Origin: Mycoplasma sp. OR1901
GTDB taxonomy: Bacteria; Bacillota_I; Bacilli_A; Mycoplasmatales; Metamycoplasmataceae
Reading direction: 5' to 3'
DNA: 64,000 bases
Assembly: GCF_013348745.1 (NCBI RefSeq)
Contig: NZ_CP054666.1
Location: 898,939-962,938 of the forward strand
The notes under the pieces are model-generated. The model did no database searches. It was not told where the DNA came from and saw only the letters and a program-made list of their open reading frames with translations. Positions 33,690 through 44,630 of the stretch are shown piece by piece. The first letter of the stretch is position 1; every line of letters begins with the position of its first letter. The position numbers were made by a program, and so were the translations under genes.

Positions 33690-35079
33690 TTAAATATTGA
33701 GTTAATAATTCAATTGATTCATTGAACTCAGTTTCACTTTCGTCTTTAACTATAAATTTACCTTTACCAACATCATAAACAGCTAATAAATCATCTATAG
33801 TGTTTTTACCATTTTTAATTCCACGTAACGCACTAGAAATACTATCTAAACCAACTCATTTTTCAAAGAATAATCCGTCTTCTTCTGTTGCATGATTTGT
33901 TGTTAATTCTTCTGATTGAATTTGAGATTCTAAAACATGAACTAAATTATTTTCATCACTGTATTTCTTTGAAATTTCGCTAGAAATATAATTAATTCCA
34001 GGGTGGCCTTTATAAAATAAATTATATTTATCTTTATATTTTTCTAAAATTATGTCAATTGAATATACATCATTTTTATAACTATTTGTACCTAAAATAA
34101 TTAATGAAGGCTTATTATTTTTAGCTTTTGCTTGATCTACTATTTCTTTTTCTTTTCTTCAATCTAAACCAATAATTTTAGGTCAGTATACAGATAATCT
34201 TTTTGCCTTTTCGGTAGCGTTATCTCTTGTTGTGAAAATAACATCTTTTAACTCTTTGTTTTCTTCGTTTAAAAATGAATACACATTTTTAAACCCTAAA
34301 TTAATTAATTTTTTAACTAAATTTTTATTACTTCATAAAAATTTAACATTATCATATTTATTAAATAATAAATATTGATTTTGTCTATTTGTGTAACCAG
34401 GAGTAGGAACTAATCATTCATTATTTTCTTTATCAAATCAAACATCTTTAAATGAATCAGTATTTCAAAATCCATTGTAAAAGTAATCTCCCAATAAATC
34501 AGAATCTTCAATACCTATTAAAGTTACATTTTTATTTTTTGTTAATTCTTCAAAAGTATCAACGGCATTTTTCTTACTATAGTTAAACAAATGGTCTGAA
34601 TTAAAGAATACATTTATTTTTTTATTTGGATTTTCTTTTGCGAATTTATCTGCAATTTGATAATATTCATTTTCTTCACCACTTATGGCTTCAATTGAAT
34701 TTTCAGTAGGTGAATCAACTTTTCTTTTTTCATTTAAGAAAGCACTAAATTCATTTACATTTAAATTTAGTTGAAATTCTTTAGAATTATCATAGTAATA
34801 TTTAACATCTTTTTTAGATAGCATAGCTAAACGAATTAAATTATAGAAAGGTTGAATACCTCAACCTGAAAAGTAAAAATTAACATCAGCTTCATCTTGA
34901 AGCTCTAAAATATTAGAAACAACAACATTATTTTTTATATCTTCTTTTCATTCATTCGTTTGTTCCTTATTTTCATTTTTACTTACAGAATAATAATTAC
35001 CACATGATATTGTAGCCATTGGTAATACTAATAAACTATATTTTAATAGCTTTTTTATTTTAATTTTTTTATTTCTCAT
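33676..35079 (-). CDS. Lipoprotein with possible GT80-like (sialyltransferase-type) glycosyltransferase domain
   Basis: It has 467 residues; the signal sequence ends in a lipobox at Cys26 (MATISC). The domain order recalls GT80 sialyltransferases (Pasteurella PmST1, Photobacterium): VNFYFSGWGIQPFYNLI near the start of the first lobe, ENEYYQIA in the middle, then LIILGTNSYKN, LFYKGHPG and a GLDSISSALRG segment in the second lobe; the HP of KGHP is a nucleotide-sugar ligand in that family. This is recognition by eye, not alignment. It is followed by a coupled small membrane protein. Confidence 0.5.
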
Positions 35080-35171
35080 AGAGTAATGATACATTATTTT
35101 TACTTAAACGCCCGAAACTTAAATTTTCTTTTTTAAATTTTTAATAAAGAAAATTATTTTTTGATAAATAA

Positions 35172-35205
35172 AAAACCAAGCAATTAACACTTGATTTTGA
35201 ATTTA
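35172..35205 (-). terminator. Terminator of the azoreductase gene
   Basis: Stem AAATCAAG / CTTGGTTT (one G-T pair) and a T tract on the minus strand. Confidence 0.65.
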
Positions 35206-35217
35206 TTATATTAATAA

Positions 35218-35799
35218 TTATAATTTATCAACAATTTCTTTGAATTCTGCAACACGTGATTTTGCGTAAGCAACTGTGTCAGAATCAAGCATACCTGGAA
35301 CTTTTGTACCGTAAACTTCAATAAAGTTGATTGATTTAGCACCAACAAATTTGAATGCTGAACGTAATCATTGATTTTGAATTGATTCTTTATTAGGAGA
35401 TTTTGGTCCACCTTGTGAACTAACAATAACAACATTTAAGTTGTTTAATAAACCAACAGGGTTTCCGTCTTTTGATAATTTGTATGAGAATGTTTTGTCA
35501 GCAACCGCAATAGCATCAATAAAGTTTTTAACTAATGTAGGAACGTTAAAGTTAACAACTGTTGATGATAATACTAATAAATCTGTTTCTTTTAATTTGT
35601 TAATTCATTTGTCTGAATTTACATCTGCTCAATATGTTGCAATATTTGTTTGTGATAAGCTTGTTTTATCAAATTCTGAACCAGATAAATTAACCCTCTC
35701 TACGTTGTCTAAAACTTTTTCAAATTCGTTTAATAATGTTGTTGTATATGACCCTTCGTTTGTGAAGAATGCACCATCTAAAAATAATACTTTTTTCAT
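35218..35799 (-). CDS. azoR: FMN-dependent NADH azoreductase / flavodoxin-fold quinone reductase
   Basis: Two-electron reduction of quinones or azo compounds using FMN and NADH. At 193 residues it is typical. The flavodoxin-like N-terminus KVLFLDGAFFTNEGSYT binds FMN phosphate; TVVNFNVPTLVKNFIDAI and SSQGGPKSP form the rest of the flavin site. In mycoplasmas this family is often labelled ACP phosphodiesterase, which is probably historical. AAAGGATA precedes the ATG. It stands alone between terminators. Confidence 0.87.
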
Positions 35800-35846
35800 T
35801 TAATATCCTTTCGCTTTCTTTTTTTAAATTATACATAAAAAAAAGA

Positions 35847-35872
35847 AAAAAAGCACTAAAAAGCACTTTTTT
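35847..35872 (-). terminator. Terminator of dnaJ
   Basis: Stem of ten pairs, AAAAAAGTGC / GTGCTTTTTT on the minus strand with two G-T pairs and a 6-base loop. Confidence 0.65.
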
Positions 35873-35891
35873 ATCTATTTTTTAAACTTTT

Positions 35892-37019
35892 TTATTTTAA
35901 AGTATGATTTACTGATTTAACAAACTCAGAATTTGTTTTATCTTTTATTTCTTCAAAAAGTTTGTTAACTTTTTTATTATCAGTTCTACCAAGGTCAGGA
36001 ACAATAATATTAATTTGAATTCTTAAATCACCTGTTCTTGATGATGTCATCATACCTTTGCCTGGTATTTTAATAATTTTACCGTTTGAATATGTTTTTT
36101 TCAATTTGATTCTAGTTGTTCCATGCGGAGTTGGTACATCCACTTCATTTTCCATAAACACATCTATAAACGATACATCAAAATTAAGATATAAATCTAA
36201 ACCATCACGTTTAAAATATGGATGCTCTTGAACATACACTTGTAAGTATAAATCACCGGGTTGACCACCATTATGACCTTTGTCTCCAAAACCTTCAGCC
36301 TTGATAACAAGGTTATTTGAAGCACCTTTTGGAATTGAAATATTAACAACTTTTGTAGTTTTAGTATATTTTTCTCCATTACATAATGTACATTTTTCGG
36401 TTATCATTTTACCGCTACCATTACATGTTGAACAAACAACTTTTTGAATTTGTCTTCCAAATATTGAGTTGTATTGTTTTGTCTCAGTACCTGAACCATT
36501 ACATGTAGAACATGTTTTAAAGGAATTTTTATCTTTTGCGCCTGTTCCAGAACATTGTAAACACAGTTCATACTTACTTAATTTTTCTTTAAATTGAACA
36601 CCGTTGAAAGCCTCCATAAAACTTATTGTTTTATAAGCTTGTTTGTCACTTCCTTTTCTAGGTTCATTACTATTTCTACGACTTTTTCTAGAACCAAATC
36701 CACCGCCGAAAATATTTTCGAAAATGTCTTCAAATCCTCCGAAGCCACCAAATCCACTAAAATCACCTTGATTGAATCCGCCTGCTCCAGCTCTACCTTG
36801 AGCAGCATCGGCTCCATACTGATCGTATATTTTTCTTTTTTCATCATTTGAAAGAATTTCGTAGGCTTCATTTATTTCATGCATTTTTTGATCGCTTGTG
36901 CCATCTTTTAATTTATCTGGATGGTATTTTTTAGCTAAGCTTCTGTATGCAGATTTAATCTCTGCTTGTGTTGCATCTTTTTTTACACCTAGTGTTTCAT
37001 AATAATCTTTTTTACTCAT
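35892..37019 (-). CDS. dnaJ: Chaperone protein DnaJ
   Basis: Hsp40 co-chaperone that stimulates DnaK ATPase and delivers unfolded clients. It has 375 residues: J domain (1-70, HPD at 33-35), Gly/Phe-rich linker (about 75-115), zinc domain with CLQCSGTG, two CSTCNGSG repeats and a degenerate CTLCNGEK, then the substrate-binding C-terminal domains (PHGTTRIKL). A degenerate CIRCE operator lies upstream (37030-37056), pointing to HrcA heat-shock control. Confidence 0.97.
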   Translation of the reverse strand: MSKKDYYETLGVKKDATQAEIKSAYRSLAKKYHPDKLKDGTSDQKMHEINEAYEILSNDEKRKIYDQYGADAAQGRAGAGGFNQGDFSGFGGFGGFEDIFENIFGGGFGSRKSRRNSNEPRKGSDKQAYKTISFMEAFNGVQFKEKLSKYELCLQCSGTGAKDKNSFKTCSTCNGSGTETKQYNSIFGRQIQKVVCSTCNGSGKMITEKCTLCNGEKYTKTTKVVNISIPKGASNNLVIKAEGFGDKGHNGGQPGDLYLQVYVQEHPYFKRDGLDLYLNFDVSFIDVFMENEVDVPTPHGTTRIKLKKTYSNGKIIKIPGKGMMTSSRTGDLRIQINIIVPDLGRTDNKKVNKLFEEIKDKTNSEFVKSVNHTLK

Positions 37020-37029
37020 ATTTAAAATT

Positions 37030-37056
37030 TTAGCACAATAATAATTTATTTGCTAA
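37030..37056 (-). promoter_or_regulatory. Degenerate CIRCE (HrcA operator) upstream of dnaJ
   Basis: On the minus strand: TTAGCAAAT, nine bases, TTGTGCTAA. The outer six bases of each 9-base arm (TTAGCA, TGCTAA) and the N9 spacer match the CIRCE consensus TTAGCACTC-N9-GAGTGCTAA. It ends 11 bases before the dnaJ ATG. Confidence 0.7.
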
Positions 37057-37106
37057 TAAATATTATAGATATTATCTATAGTTTAAATTTAAATTAAATT
37101 TAAATA

Positions 37107-37137
37107 AAAAACAACAAATGTTTCCATTAGTTGTTTT
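37107..37137 (-). terminator. Terminator of the orphan lipoprotein gene
   Basis: Stem AAAACAACTAATG / CATTTGTTGTTTT (one mismatch), T tract on the minus strand. Confidence 0.75.
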
Positions 37138-37150
37138 AGAAATTTTTTAA

Positions 37151-38212
37151 TTATTCTTCTATTGATGACATCATTTTAAAAATTAATACTTGAAGTTCAT
37201 TGAATGATGCAGTTATATGTAAAATTTTAGAATTTACATTACTATTAATTTCTTCGAATGTTTTTATTAAAGTTTCCTGAATCATAGTTTTAAGCTCTTC
37301 AGGCATATTATTAAATTCTGCACTGTTTAATTTTTCAATAACAGGATTACTATTCGATTCGTTACTATTATTTTTTGATAATATTGCAAAAATAGAGTCA
37401 ATCGCAAAAAGTTTTTCTAATGATGATTTAACATTAGCAACTTTAAGTTCTTTTTCTTTAATAATATTTGCAATTGTTTCTTTTCTTATAAATCCTGTAA
37501 TATAAGTTTTTATTATGTTATTAATTGCATCTTTATTTATTCAATTTTCAAAAATTTTAGCTTCTAGTTCTTTAATTTTTTCTTCATCTTTATTGAAAGT
37601 TGAAAATTCAGTATAAATACTTAATATTTTATCAACATCTAAAATACTTTTTATTAAAGGTAAAATTTCATCACCAATAACATCTTTAGTTTCTTTATAA
37701 GTTAATCCAAAACTTTTACTTACTTCAGAAAATATTTCAAGAACATACTTCGAAATCTCAGTTAATTTTCCTTTTACTTCAACATTTTTAATAATGTTGC
37801 TCACTATATCGTTATCAAGTATATGTTTAAACATGTTATATTGTACACTCGAAATAACTCATTTATTTTCTGTGTTTTGATGACTAATTACTTTTAATAA
37901 TTTTGAATTTTCAGGTAATAAATATTCTTCACTATCTTCAACAACGTTTACCGCTTGAATTTCGCTCTTAAATACAGTTAAAACATTATTTACGCTTTTT
38001 TCTACATCATTGACTATATTTTTAGATTGTGTAGAAATTTCGGTTTCTAACGCTTTTTTATTTTCTTCCGAATTTTCTGTTTTTTGTTGTTCTTTAGATT
38101 TATCATCTACTTCTTTAGGTTGTGCGGGGCTACCACAAGATACAACTGTTGAAAGTCCTGCAATCATAGGAACAACCACTGTTGACCCTAAAATAAATTT
38201 AATTTTTTTCAT
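37151..38212 (-). CDS. Lipoprotein of unknown function, largely helical
   Basis: It has 353 residues; signal peptide with lipobox Cys26 (STVVSC). A Lys/Glu/Gln-rich linker (about 30-60) leads into a body dominated by heptad-like helices rich in Ile, Lys and Glu, without a recognisable enzyme motif. GGAGAGAAAAATG is the ribosome site. It is read through two TGA codons. It is monocistronic between the 5S genes and dnaJ. Confidence 0.78.
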
Positions 38213-38453
38213 TTTTCTCTCCGATTTTTATTACTATTTCTTTTATTATACCATTAAAGTTTTTCTGATTAACTTTTGACTGAATTTGTAAAAAACATAT
38301 TTTTGAATTTTTTCATATATCAAACAAAATAAAATATGTGTTTTTAAAGTTACAGAATATCTAAAACAACTATTCGCAAGGTGAATAAATCATTTTTTAC
38401 TAAAATTATCTTCACTTAAATATATGTAAATTTGTTTTACATTTCAAGCAGCC

Positions 38454-38490
38454 TTTTTTATGCTTTTTTCTCAAAAAAAGTATAAAAAAA
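38454..38490 (-). terminator. Hairpin after 5S copy B
   Basis: TTTTTATAC-like stem with T/A tracts (TTTTTTATGCTTTTTT / AAAAAAAGTATAAAAAA, one G-T), matching the hairpin behind the other 5S copy. Confidence 0.6.
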
Positions 38491-38590
38491 GCAGCTCCCT
38501 ATTTTCACCATTTGGCTATCGTCGGCGTAAAGAGGCTTAACTACTGAGTTCAGAATGGATTCAGGTGGGCCCTCTTGCTCTTGCTACTAA
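38488..38590 (-). rRNA. rrf: 5S ribosomal RNA, copy B
   Basis: Minus-strand sequence contains the 5S core GAACTCAGTAGTTAAGCC and a terminal helix AGTAGC/GCTGCT. A TATACT box sits 6 bases before the 5' end. Boundaries are good to a few bases. It differs from copy A by TTCTGAACTC in place of TTCCGAACTC. No 16S or 23S gene is adjacent. Confidence 0.88.
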
Positions 38591-38850
38591 TAATAGTATA
38601 CACCAAAATTATAAACATAAAAATTTTTTATATGTATTTTTAATGTTCTTTTTATTTCGGTATTTTTGATAAAAAGTATAAATTTAATGATTGTATAAAT
38701 TCTAAGTGTAAAACAAATTTTTATATTTTATGTTTTTAAAATTTAAAAAATAAATTTACTAAAACAACTATATACAACCAAGAAAAGTCATACTTTAAAG
38801 ATAATCTTTGTTTTACAATGTATGAAAATTTGTTTTAAACTGCAAGTAAG

Positions 38851-38888
38851 CTTTTTATACTTTTTTCTCAAAAAAAGTATAAAAAAAG
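38851..38888 (-). terminator. Hairpin after 5S copy A
   Basis: Perfect stem TTTTTATACTTTTTT / AAAAAAGTATAAAAA with loop CTCA. Confidence 0.65.
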
Positions 38889-38987
38889 CAGCTCCCTATT
38901 TTCACCATTTGGCTATCGTCGGCGTAAAGAGGCTTAACTACTGAGTTCGGAATGGATTCAGGTGGGCCCTCTTGCTCTTGCTACTGA
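38885..38987 (-). rRNA. rrf: 5S ribosomal RNA, copy A
   Basis: Same helix I and core as copy B, 397 bases upstream in the direction of transcription. It has the canonical CCGAAC of bacterial 5S. A TATACT box lies 6 bases before the 5' end, so each copy has its own promoter. It diverges from msrB. Confidence 0.9.
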
Positions 38988-39046
38988 TAATAGTATACAT
39001 CAAATTTTTAAAACACAAAAATATTTTTTATTTTTTTAAATTTAAT

Positions 39047-39052
39047 TATAAT
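39047..39052 (+). promoter_or_regulatory. msrB -10 box
   Basis: TATAAT 21 bases before the msrB ATG, in the short interval shared with the divergent 5S promoter. Confidence 0.55.
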
Positions 39053-39073
39053 TTTTCTCAAAAAAGGAGAAAC

Positions 39074-39496
39074 ATGGATAAAAAACTAGATCACTTAAAT
39101 GAATTGCAATATAAAGTAACTCAAGAAGGATATACAGAAAGACCATTTGATAATCTATACGATCAACATTTTGAAAAAGGTATATATGTTGATATAGTTG
39201 ACGGAACACCACTTTTTATTTCAACCGATAAATTTGATTCAGGTTGTGGTTGACCAGCATTTAGTAAACCTATTAGTGGTGAAATTATTAAAGAATTAGA
39301 AGATAATTCACATAACATGCAACGTATAGAAGTAAAATCAAAAAATGCCGATTCACATTTAGGTCACGTTTTTAATGATGGACCAAAAGAATTGGGCGGA
39401 TTAAGATACTGTATCAATTCTGCGTCACTTAAATTTATCCCTTTTGACCAAATGGATCAAGAAGGTTATTCAGAATACAAAAAATATGTTAAATAA
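39074..39496 (+). CDS. msrB: Peptide methionine-R-sulfoxide reductase
   Basis: Repairs oxidised methionine (R epimer) in proteins with thioredoxin. It has 140 residues. Motifs are [28 protein letters not shown] and the catalytic Cys of [11 protein letters not shown]; the zinc CxxC pairs of some MsrB proteins are absent. AAAGGAG precedes the ATG. A TTG frame extending upstream into the 5S promoter is not a start. Confidence 0.95.
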
Positions 39497-39513
39497 TCTT
39501 TAGCATATTTTTT
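39481..39513 (+). terminator. Terminator after msrB
   Basis: Stem AAAATATG..TTAAA / TTTA..CATATTTT overlapping the stop codon, then T residues. Confidence 0.65.
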
Positions 39514-39550
39514 GTATTCTTACTTTATTTAGGTTAAATAAAAAATAACA

Positions 39551-39556
39551 TATAAT
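39551..39556 (+). promoter_or_regulatory. parE -10 box abutting the start codon
   Basis: TATAAT followed by six bases and the ATG at 39563, with no ribosome site between; probably a leaderless message. Confidence 0.6.
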
Positions 39557-39562
39557 TTAGAT

Positions 39563-41494
39563 ATGATAAAAAATCAGTATGACGCAAATAGTATAACAAA
39601 ATTAGAAGGTCTCGACCCCGTTAGAAAACGTCCAGGTATGTATATTGGTGGTACCGATGTTTCGGGTTTACACCATTTAGTTTGAGAAATAGTTGATAAC
39701 GCAATTGACGAATCACTTTCAGGTTTTGCTAACCACATTAAAGTAATTTTACGTAAAGATGGTTCAGTTTTAGTTTCAGATAATGGTAGAGGTATCCCTG
39801 TTGATAAGAAAAAAGGTGATACTAAGACTGCTGTAGAAATTGTCTTTACAGACTTGCACGCAGGTGGAAAATTCAATTCTGGAACTTATAAAACTGCCGG
39901 TGGTCTACACGGTGTTGGTTCAACAGTTGTTAACGCACTATCAAACAAATTAATTGCAACAATTTCAAGAGATAAAAAGGTTTATAGAACCGTTTTTGAA
40001 CAAGATAAAATTATCGAAAGAACCCATGTTATAGGGACTTCAAAAGAAAATGGTACAACCGTTGAATTCTGACCTGATTATAACATTTTCAAAAAAGCTA
40101 AATTAAACATCCACACAATCTCAGAAAGATTGCAAGAAAGTGCGTTTTTAGTTTCGGACTTAAAAATTGAAGTATCAGACGAAGAATCAGGATTTCATGA
40201 AGTATATCAATACAATAGTGGTATTAAATCATTCCTTAATTTTATTAATGACGGAAAACAATATTTAACAAATCCTGCTTCATTTAAGGAAGAAAAGAAA
40301 AATATAGAAGTTGAATTTGGTTTCCAATGAACCGATTCATACTCAAATGTTATATTAAGTTTTGTTAATAATGTTAAAACTAGAGATGGTGGTACACATA
40401 TCAAAGGACTCGAAAGAGGTCTTTTAAAAATAATTAATGAATACGCTCAAAAAGAAGGATACTTAAAAAATAAAGCCAATTTTGAATTAAATGACATCAA
40501 AGAAGGTTGAACTTGTGTTTTATCAGTTAAAATACCAGAAAACCTTCTTGAATTCGTTGGTCAAACAAAAGATAAATTAGGTACTCCTGAAGCAATGAGT
40601 GTTGTAGAAGATATTGTATATAGAAATATTGGTTTATGACTTTATGAAAATAAATTCCAAATGAACCGTGTTCTAGATAAAATTAAGAACGCTTACGAAA
40701 TAAGATTGCAACAACGTAAATTAAAAGATGACGCAAGAGTTTCAAAGAAAAAACTTAAAGAAAAAAGTGTTATTAGTGATAAATTAACACCTGCTACTTC
40801 AAACAAATCATCTGAAAAAGAACTATTCTTAGTCGAAGGTGATTCTGCTGGTGGTTCAGCAAAAAGTGGTAGAGATCGTAAGTTTCAAGCTATTTTACCA
40901 CTTCGTGGTAAAGTAATTAATGCTGAAAAAAGTCAAGCACTAGATTTACTTAAAAACGCTGAAATTATTACTATAATCAACGCAATTGGTGCTGGTTTTG
41001 GTAACGATTTTGATGTATCAAAATCTAACTATAATAAAGTTATTATAATGACCGATGCTGATACCGACGGTTCACATATTCAAATATTATTATTAACTTT
41101 CTTCTATCGTTTTATGAAACCATTAGTTGAAAAAGGGATGGTTTACATAGCAATTCCGCCGCTATATAAGGTTACAAATAAAACTAAAAAAACTATCGAA
41201 TACGCATGAGACGACGATGATTTAAATAGAATAATAGAAAAACAAAAAAACATTGAATTACAAAGATATAAAGGTCTTGGTGAAATGAACGCTGACCAAT
41301 TGTGAGATACAACAATGAATCCAGAAACACGTACATTAATAAAAGTTACAATCGATGATGCTAGTTTAGCAGAAAGAAGAGTAAGTACTTTTATGGGTAA
41401 AGATGCTTCAAAACGTAAGGTTTGAATTGATAATAACGTTGATTTCACACAAGAAGATATTCAATTTATTGAAAAAATTAAAAACATACAATAA
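39563..41494 (+). CDS. parE: DNA topoisomerase IV subunit B
   Basis: ATPase subunit of the chromosome decatenase. It has 643 residues: GHKL ATPase ([31 protein letters not shown]), transducer, and TOPRIM ([21 protein letters not shown]). LTPA before the EGDS motif and [14 protein letters not shown] point to ParE rather than GyrB. The usual partner parC is not downstream; an ABC transporter follows after a terminator. Confidence 0.9.
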
Positions 41495-41502
41495 TTAATA
41501 TT

Positions 41503-41531
41503 TGACGCATTATTTTATGCGTCATTTTTTT
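41503..41531 (+). terminator. Terminator after parE
   Basis: Stem TGACGCAT / ATGCGTCA followed by seven T residues. Confidence 0.9.
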
Positions 41532-41646
41532 AATTTTATATTTTCTTTTAAGCCTATGCAATAAACTTTAAAATACAATTAGTAGCAAAAAAATAATTTT
41601 AAGATTAATTAGTTTATTTTTTAATTACTAAAAAATAATATTAAAA

Positions 41647-41703
41647 ATTCAATTTTAAAAAATTTATTTCTATTTATAAAAATGCTTATTTTTAAAATTG
41701 AAT
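41647..41703 (+). promoter_or_regulatory. 15-bp inverted repeat before the ABC-2 type exporter operon
   Basis: Perfect arms ATTCAATTTTAAAAA and TTTTTAAAATTGAAT separated by 27 bases, ending 20 bases before a TATAAT box (41724-41729). No gene is seen in the surrounding 230 bases. Confidence 0.45.
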
Positions 41704-41723
41704 ATTTAAAAGTATTTATAGTG

Positions 41724-41729
41724 TATAAT
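41724..41729 (+). promoter_or_regulatory. -10 box of the ABC-2 exporter operon
   Basis: TATAAT 29 bases before the ATG, with an AGGAGA ribosome site between. Confidence 0.6.
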
Positions 41730-41758
41730 AAAACGATAAACAACAAACAAGGAGAAAA

Positions 41759-43690
41759 ATGAAACCAATTATAAAATTTGGTCTAAAAACAATTTTTAGA
41801 TACAAAAGTACAATAATATCAACAGTTATGCTGGTTATCCTACAAATAATCGGTGCAATCATTTGATTAGTACAAGAAAAAGCAAACGCAAATGCAGCGC
41901 CTTTCTATCAAGAAGCGTCAACATCAGCATTATACGCGCAATGAATGTTTGGTTGAATTATCATTTGATTTTTATTCATTGCATTTCTTTTAATTAAAAA
42001 CATATTTTATATGTTTCAAAATGAAGGGATGCAATATATTTTACAATCTAAGCCTATTTCGCGTAAAACATTATATTTTAGTAATGTTCTTACATCGTTA
42101 ATAGTCACTACAATTCTTAATGTAATAACTACTTTAGTTATAGTTTTAATATCATTAATAAGTAGAGCAATAGTAATTAATGAAGCAATTACTATTGGTA
42201 AAATGTTCTTATATCCATTTTATTTCTTTTTAACATTAACATTACTTTCATTTCTTATAGTTTCAATTTCAGCAATTGTTGCTCAAAAAATGAAACAAAA
42301 AGGATTTATAGCAGTAACAGCCGTTCCATTACTTTCAATATTTTTTGTTTTACAAACATCTAGTGGTATCGTAACAGCAACAACAAGTCATAAAATGAAT
42401 GCCGTAAATAGCAGTAGTGCAGGTTCTAAAAAATTCAATTTAGCTTCTAAATATAGTAATTTAGTAGAACAAAATGGTAAGTCAACCAACAACTATATAA
42501 AAGGTTACGATACATCATATGTAGCTGTAACCCCATCACAAGAAAAGGATGTTGATAATGTTTTTGATTATAACTTAAACCCTAATAACTTTTTACCATT
42601 TTTAGATTTAAGTTTACAATTCAATAACTTATTTGCAACATTCGCAAACGAAAAAAGAGCCCAAGTTTCTACATTAACAAAGGTAGATCAAAGCGAATTA
42701 TTCAACGAAAACAACTTAATCACAACAAGTGATGGTAAACAATATTACATCTTAAATAAAGATTATAGTTTTAGAAATGTCCAATCAAATGGAGCTACTT
42801 TAGGTCCATCATTTAATGATGGTGTAAAAGTTGAAAATACATTAAATTATAAAGATATTAATGCTTTACATGCTATTAAATTTATTTCAAATTCAACAGA
42901 GAATATAGTAATTAACCCATACATTATCGTTGATTATAGTGGTGTAGATGTTACTGTATTTAACATAGCAAGTGATGTTAAAAATTATTCAGAAGATAAA
43001 ATTTTAGCATCATTAAAAGAGTACGAAAATAACATAACTCAATGATCAAAAGAAAACTGAACAGACAGAAGTACATTATCTGATTTTACCAACGAATCAT
43101 TAAAACATTTCGCAACTCAATTAATTGATCAAATAAAAGCAGAATTAAGCAAAATTGACTTTAACAAATTTGCAAACACACAAAAAGAACAAAAAGATTT
43201 ATTAACAAAATTAAAAAATTCAACTAGTGTAGACGAATTTATTAATCATATGTTAAAAAATAATAAAAAACCAGAATTTACTAAACCTAATTTTGGTGAT
43301 CTAGAATCATTAATTCCATCATCATTAAAAGATAAAATTGCTTTATTAGAAAGTAAAATTATTGACGTTAAATTTAATAACACTTCACTCGAAACAGTTG
43401 ATAATTTAATCAAAAGATCACTTGTATTATTAAATAACATTAATACATTACAAACTTCAGCATTCTATTTACAAAAAACAAATGATTTAGAATCAGTTAA
43501 AAATAGCATTGTTGTAAGTTCAAATAATGCAATGTTCACATTTGTTGAAAAAGGTGCTCAAACAATGTATAAAGTTAACAACGTAGACATATTACCATGA
43601 TATGTAACAATGATTTTATACTTAGGAATAAGTACATCACTGTTAATTGCCGGATATTTCTTAAATAAAAAGAAAGAATTTAGTGTATAG
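41759..43690 (+). CDS. ABC-2 type transporter permease with a large extracellular domain
   Basis: Membrane subunit, 643 residues. About five to six hydrophobic segments lie in the first 215 residues (including KPISRKTLYFSNVLTSLIV, the ABC-2 coupling region), then an extracellular domain of about 390 residues rich in Asn/Ser/Lys, and one last membrane segment (about 615-637) with a basic tail. The ATPase gene follows after 8 bases. The substrate cannot be inferred; a lipid, peptide or antibiotic exporter are all possible. Confidence 0.8.
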
Positions 43691-43698
43691 GAGGTATT

Positions 43699-44625
43699 AT
43701 GAATAAAATGATAGAATTTAAAAACGTTACAAAAATATTTACTAACACTAAAAAACATAAAAAAGCCCTAGATAAAATTAATTTCACAGTTAAAACTGGT
43801 GAATTTCATGGATTTATAGGTGCAAACGGAGCAGGTAAAACCACTTCAATTAGAACTCTTTTAGGATTTTATCCACATTATGAAGGTGAAGTAATCGTAA
43901 ATGGAATTAATGTTAAAGATGATAATTTTAAAAAGATTTTAGGTTATATCCCTGAAGTTGCAACTTTCCCTAAAACATTTAATGTTTATGAATATTTAAT
44001 TACATTTGGTGAATTATCAGGTCTTACAAAAGAAGAAGCAACCAAAAAGGTTGATGCTTTACTAAAAGAAATGGCAATCCCAGAAGAAATTTATATCAAA
44101 AAAGGTGGCCAATTATCTTCCGGTCAACAAAAGAAAGTTTTATTAGTTCAAGCATTAATTAATGATCCAAAATTATTAATTTTAGACGAACCTGCAGCTA
44201 ACTTAGATCCTAAAGCTCGTATAGATCTATACGAAACATTAAAAAGATTAAATCAAAAAGGTGTTACTATCTTTATTTCAAGCCATATCCTAAGTGAATT
44301 AGAAATTTATATTGATTCATATACAATTATGGAAAATGGTCAAGTAAAAGAAAATACAACTGTTAATAACATAAGACAACAAAATGAAAATAGATTTAAA
44401 GTAGTTTCTAATGAAATAAATAAAATTAAAGAATTTATTTTAACATTAAACGAATCTGACTATACATGAGAATTAAACGACAATACATTATTAATAAATT
44501 CAACAAAAGATATATTTAAAAAACTTGCAACTCAAATTATAAATAATGATTTTGATTTTGAATATATAGGAAAAGATAATAAATCACTTAACGAATTATA
44601 TTTCAACGCATATAATGCGGAATAA
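43699..44625 (+). CDS. ABC-2 type transporter ATP-binding protein
   Basis: Drives the preceding permease. It has 308 residues: Walker A GANGAGKTT, a signature altered to LSSGQQKK, Walker B LLILDEPAANLDP, switch His in SSHILSE. A C-terminal domain of about 90 residues follows, as in CcmA/NatA-like exporters. GGAGG lies 4 bases before the ATG and overlaps the permease stop region. Confidence 0.92.
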
Positions 44626-44630
44626 TTAGT

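Noticed and set aside
38400..39000. CRISPR-like reading of the repeated sequence
   Set aside because: Only two copies, about 100 bases each, and the sequence is 5S rRNA with its terminator hairpin.
38972..39073. N-terminal extension of MsrB from a TTG in the 5S promoter
   Set aside because: The extension is untypical of MsrB, overlaps the divergent 5S gene, and the ATG at 39074 has a proper AAAGGAG site.
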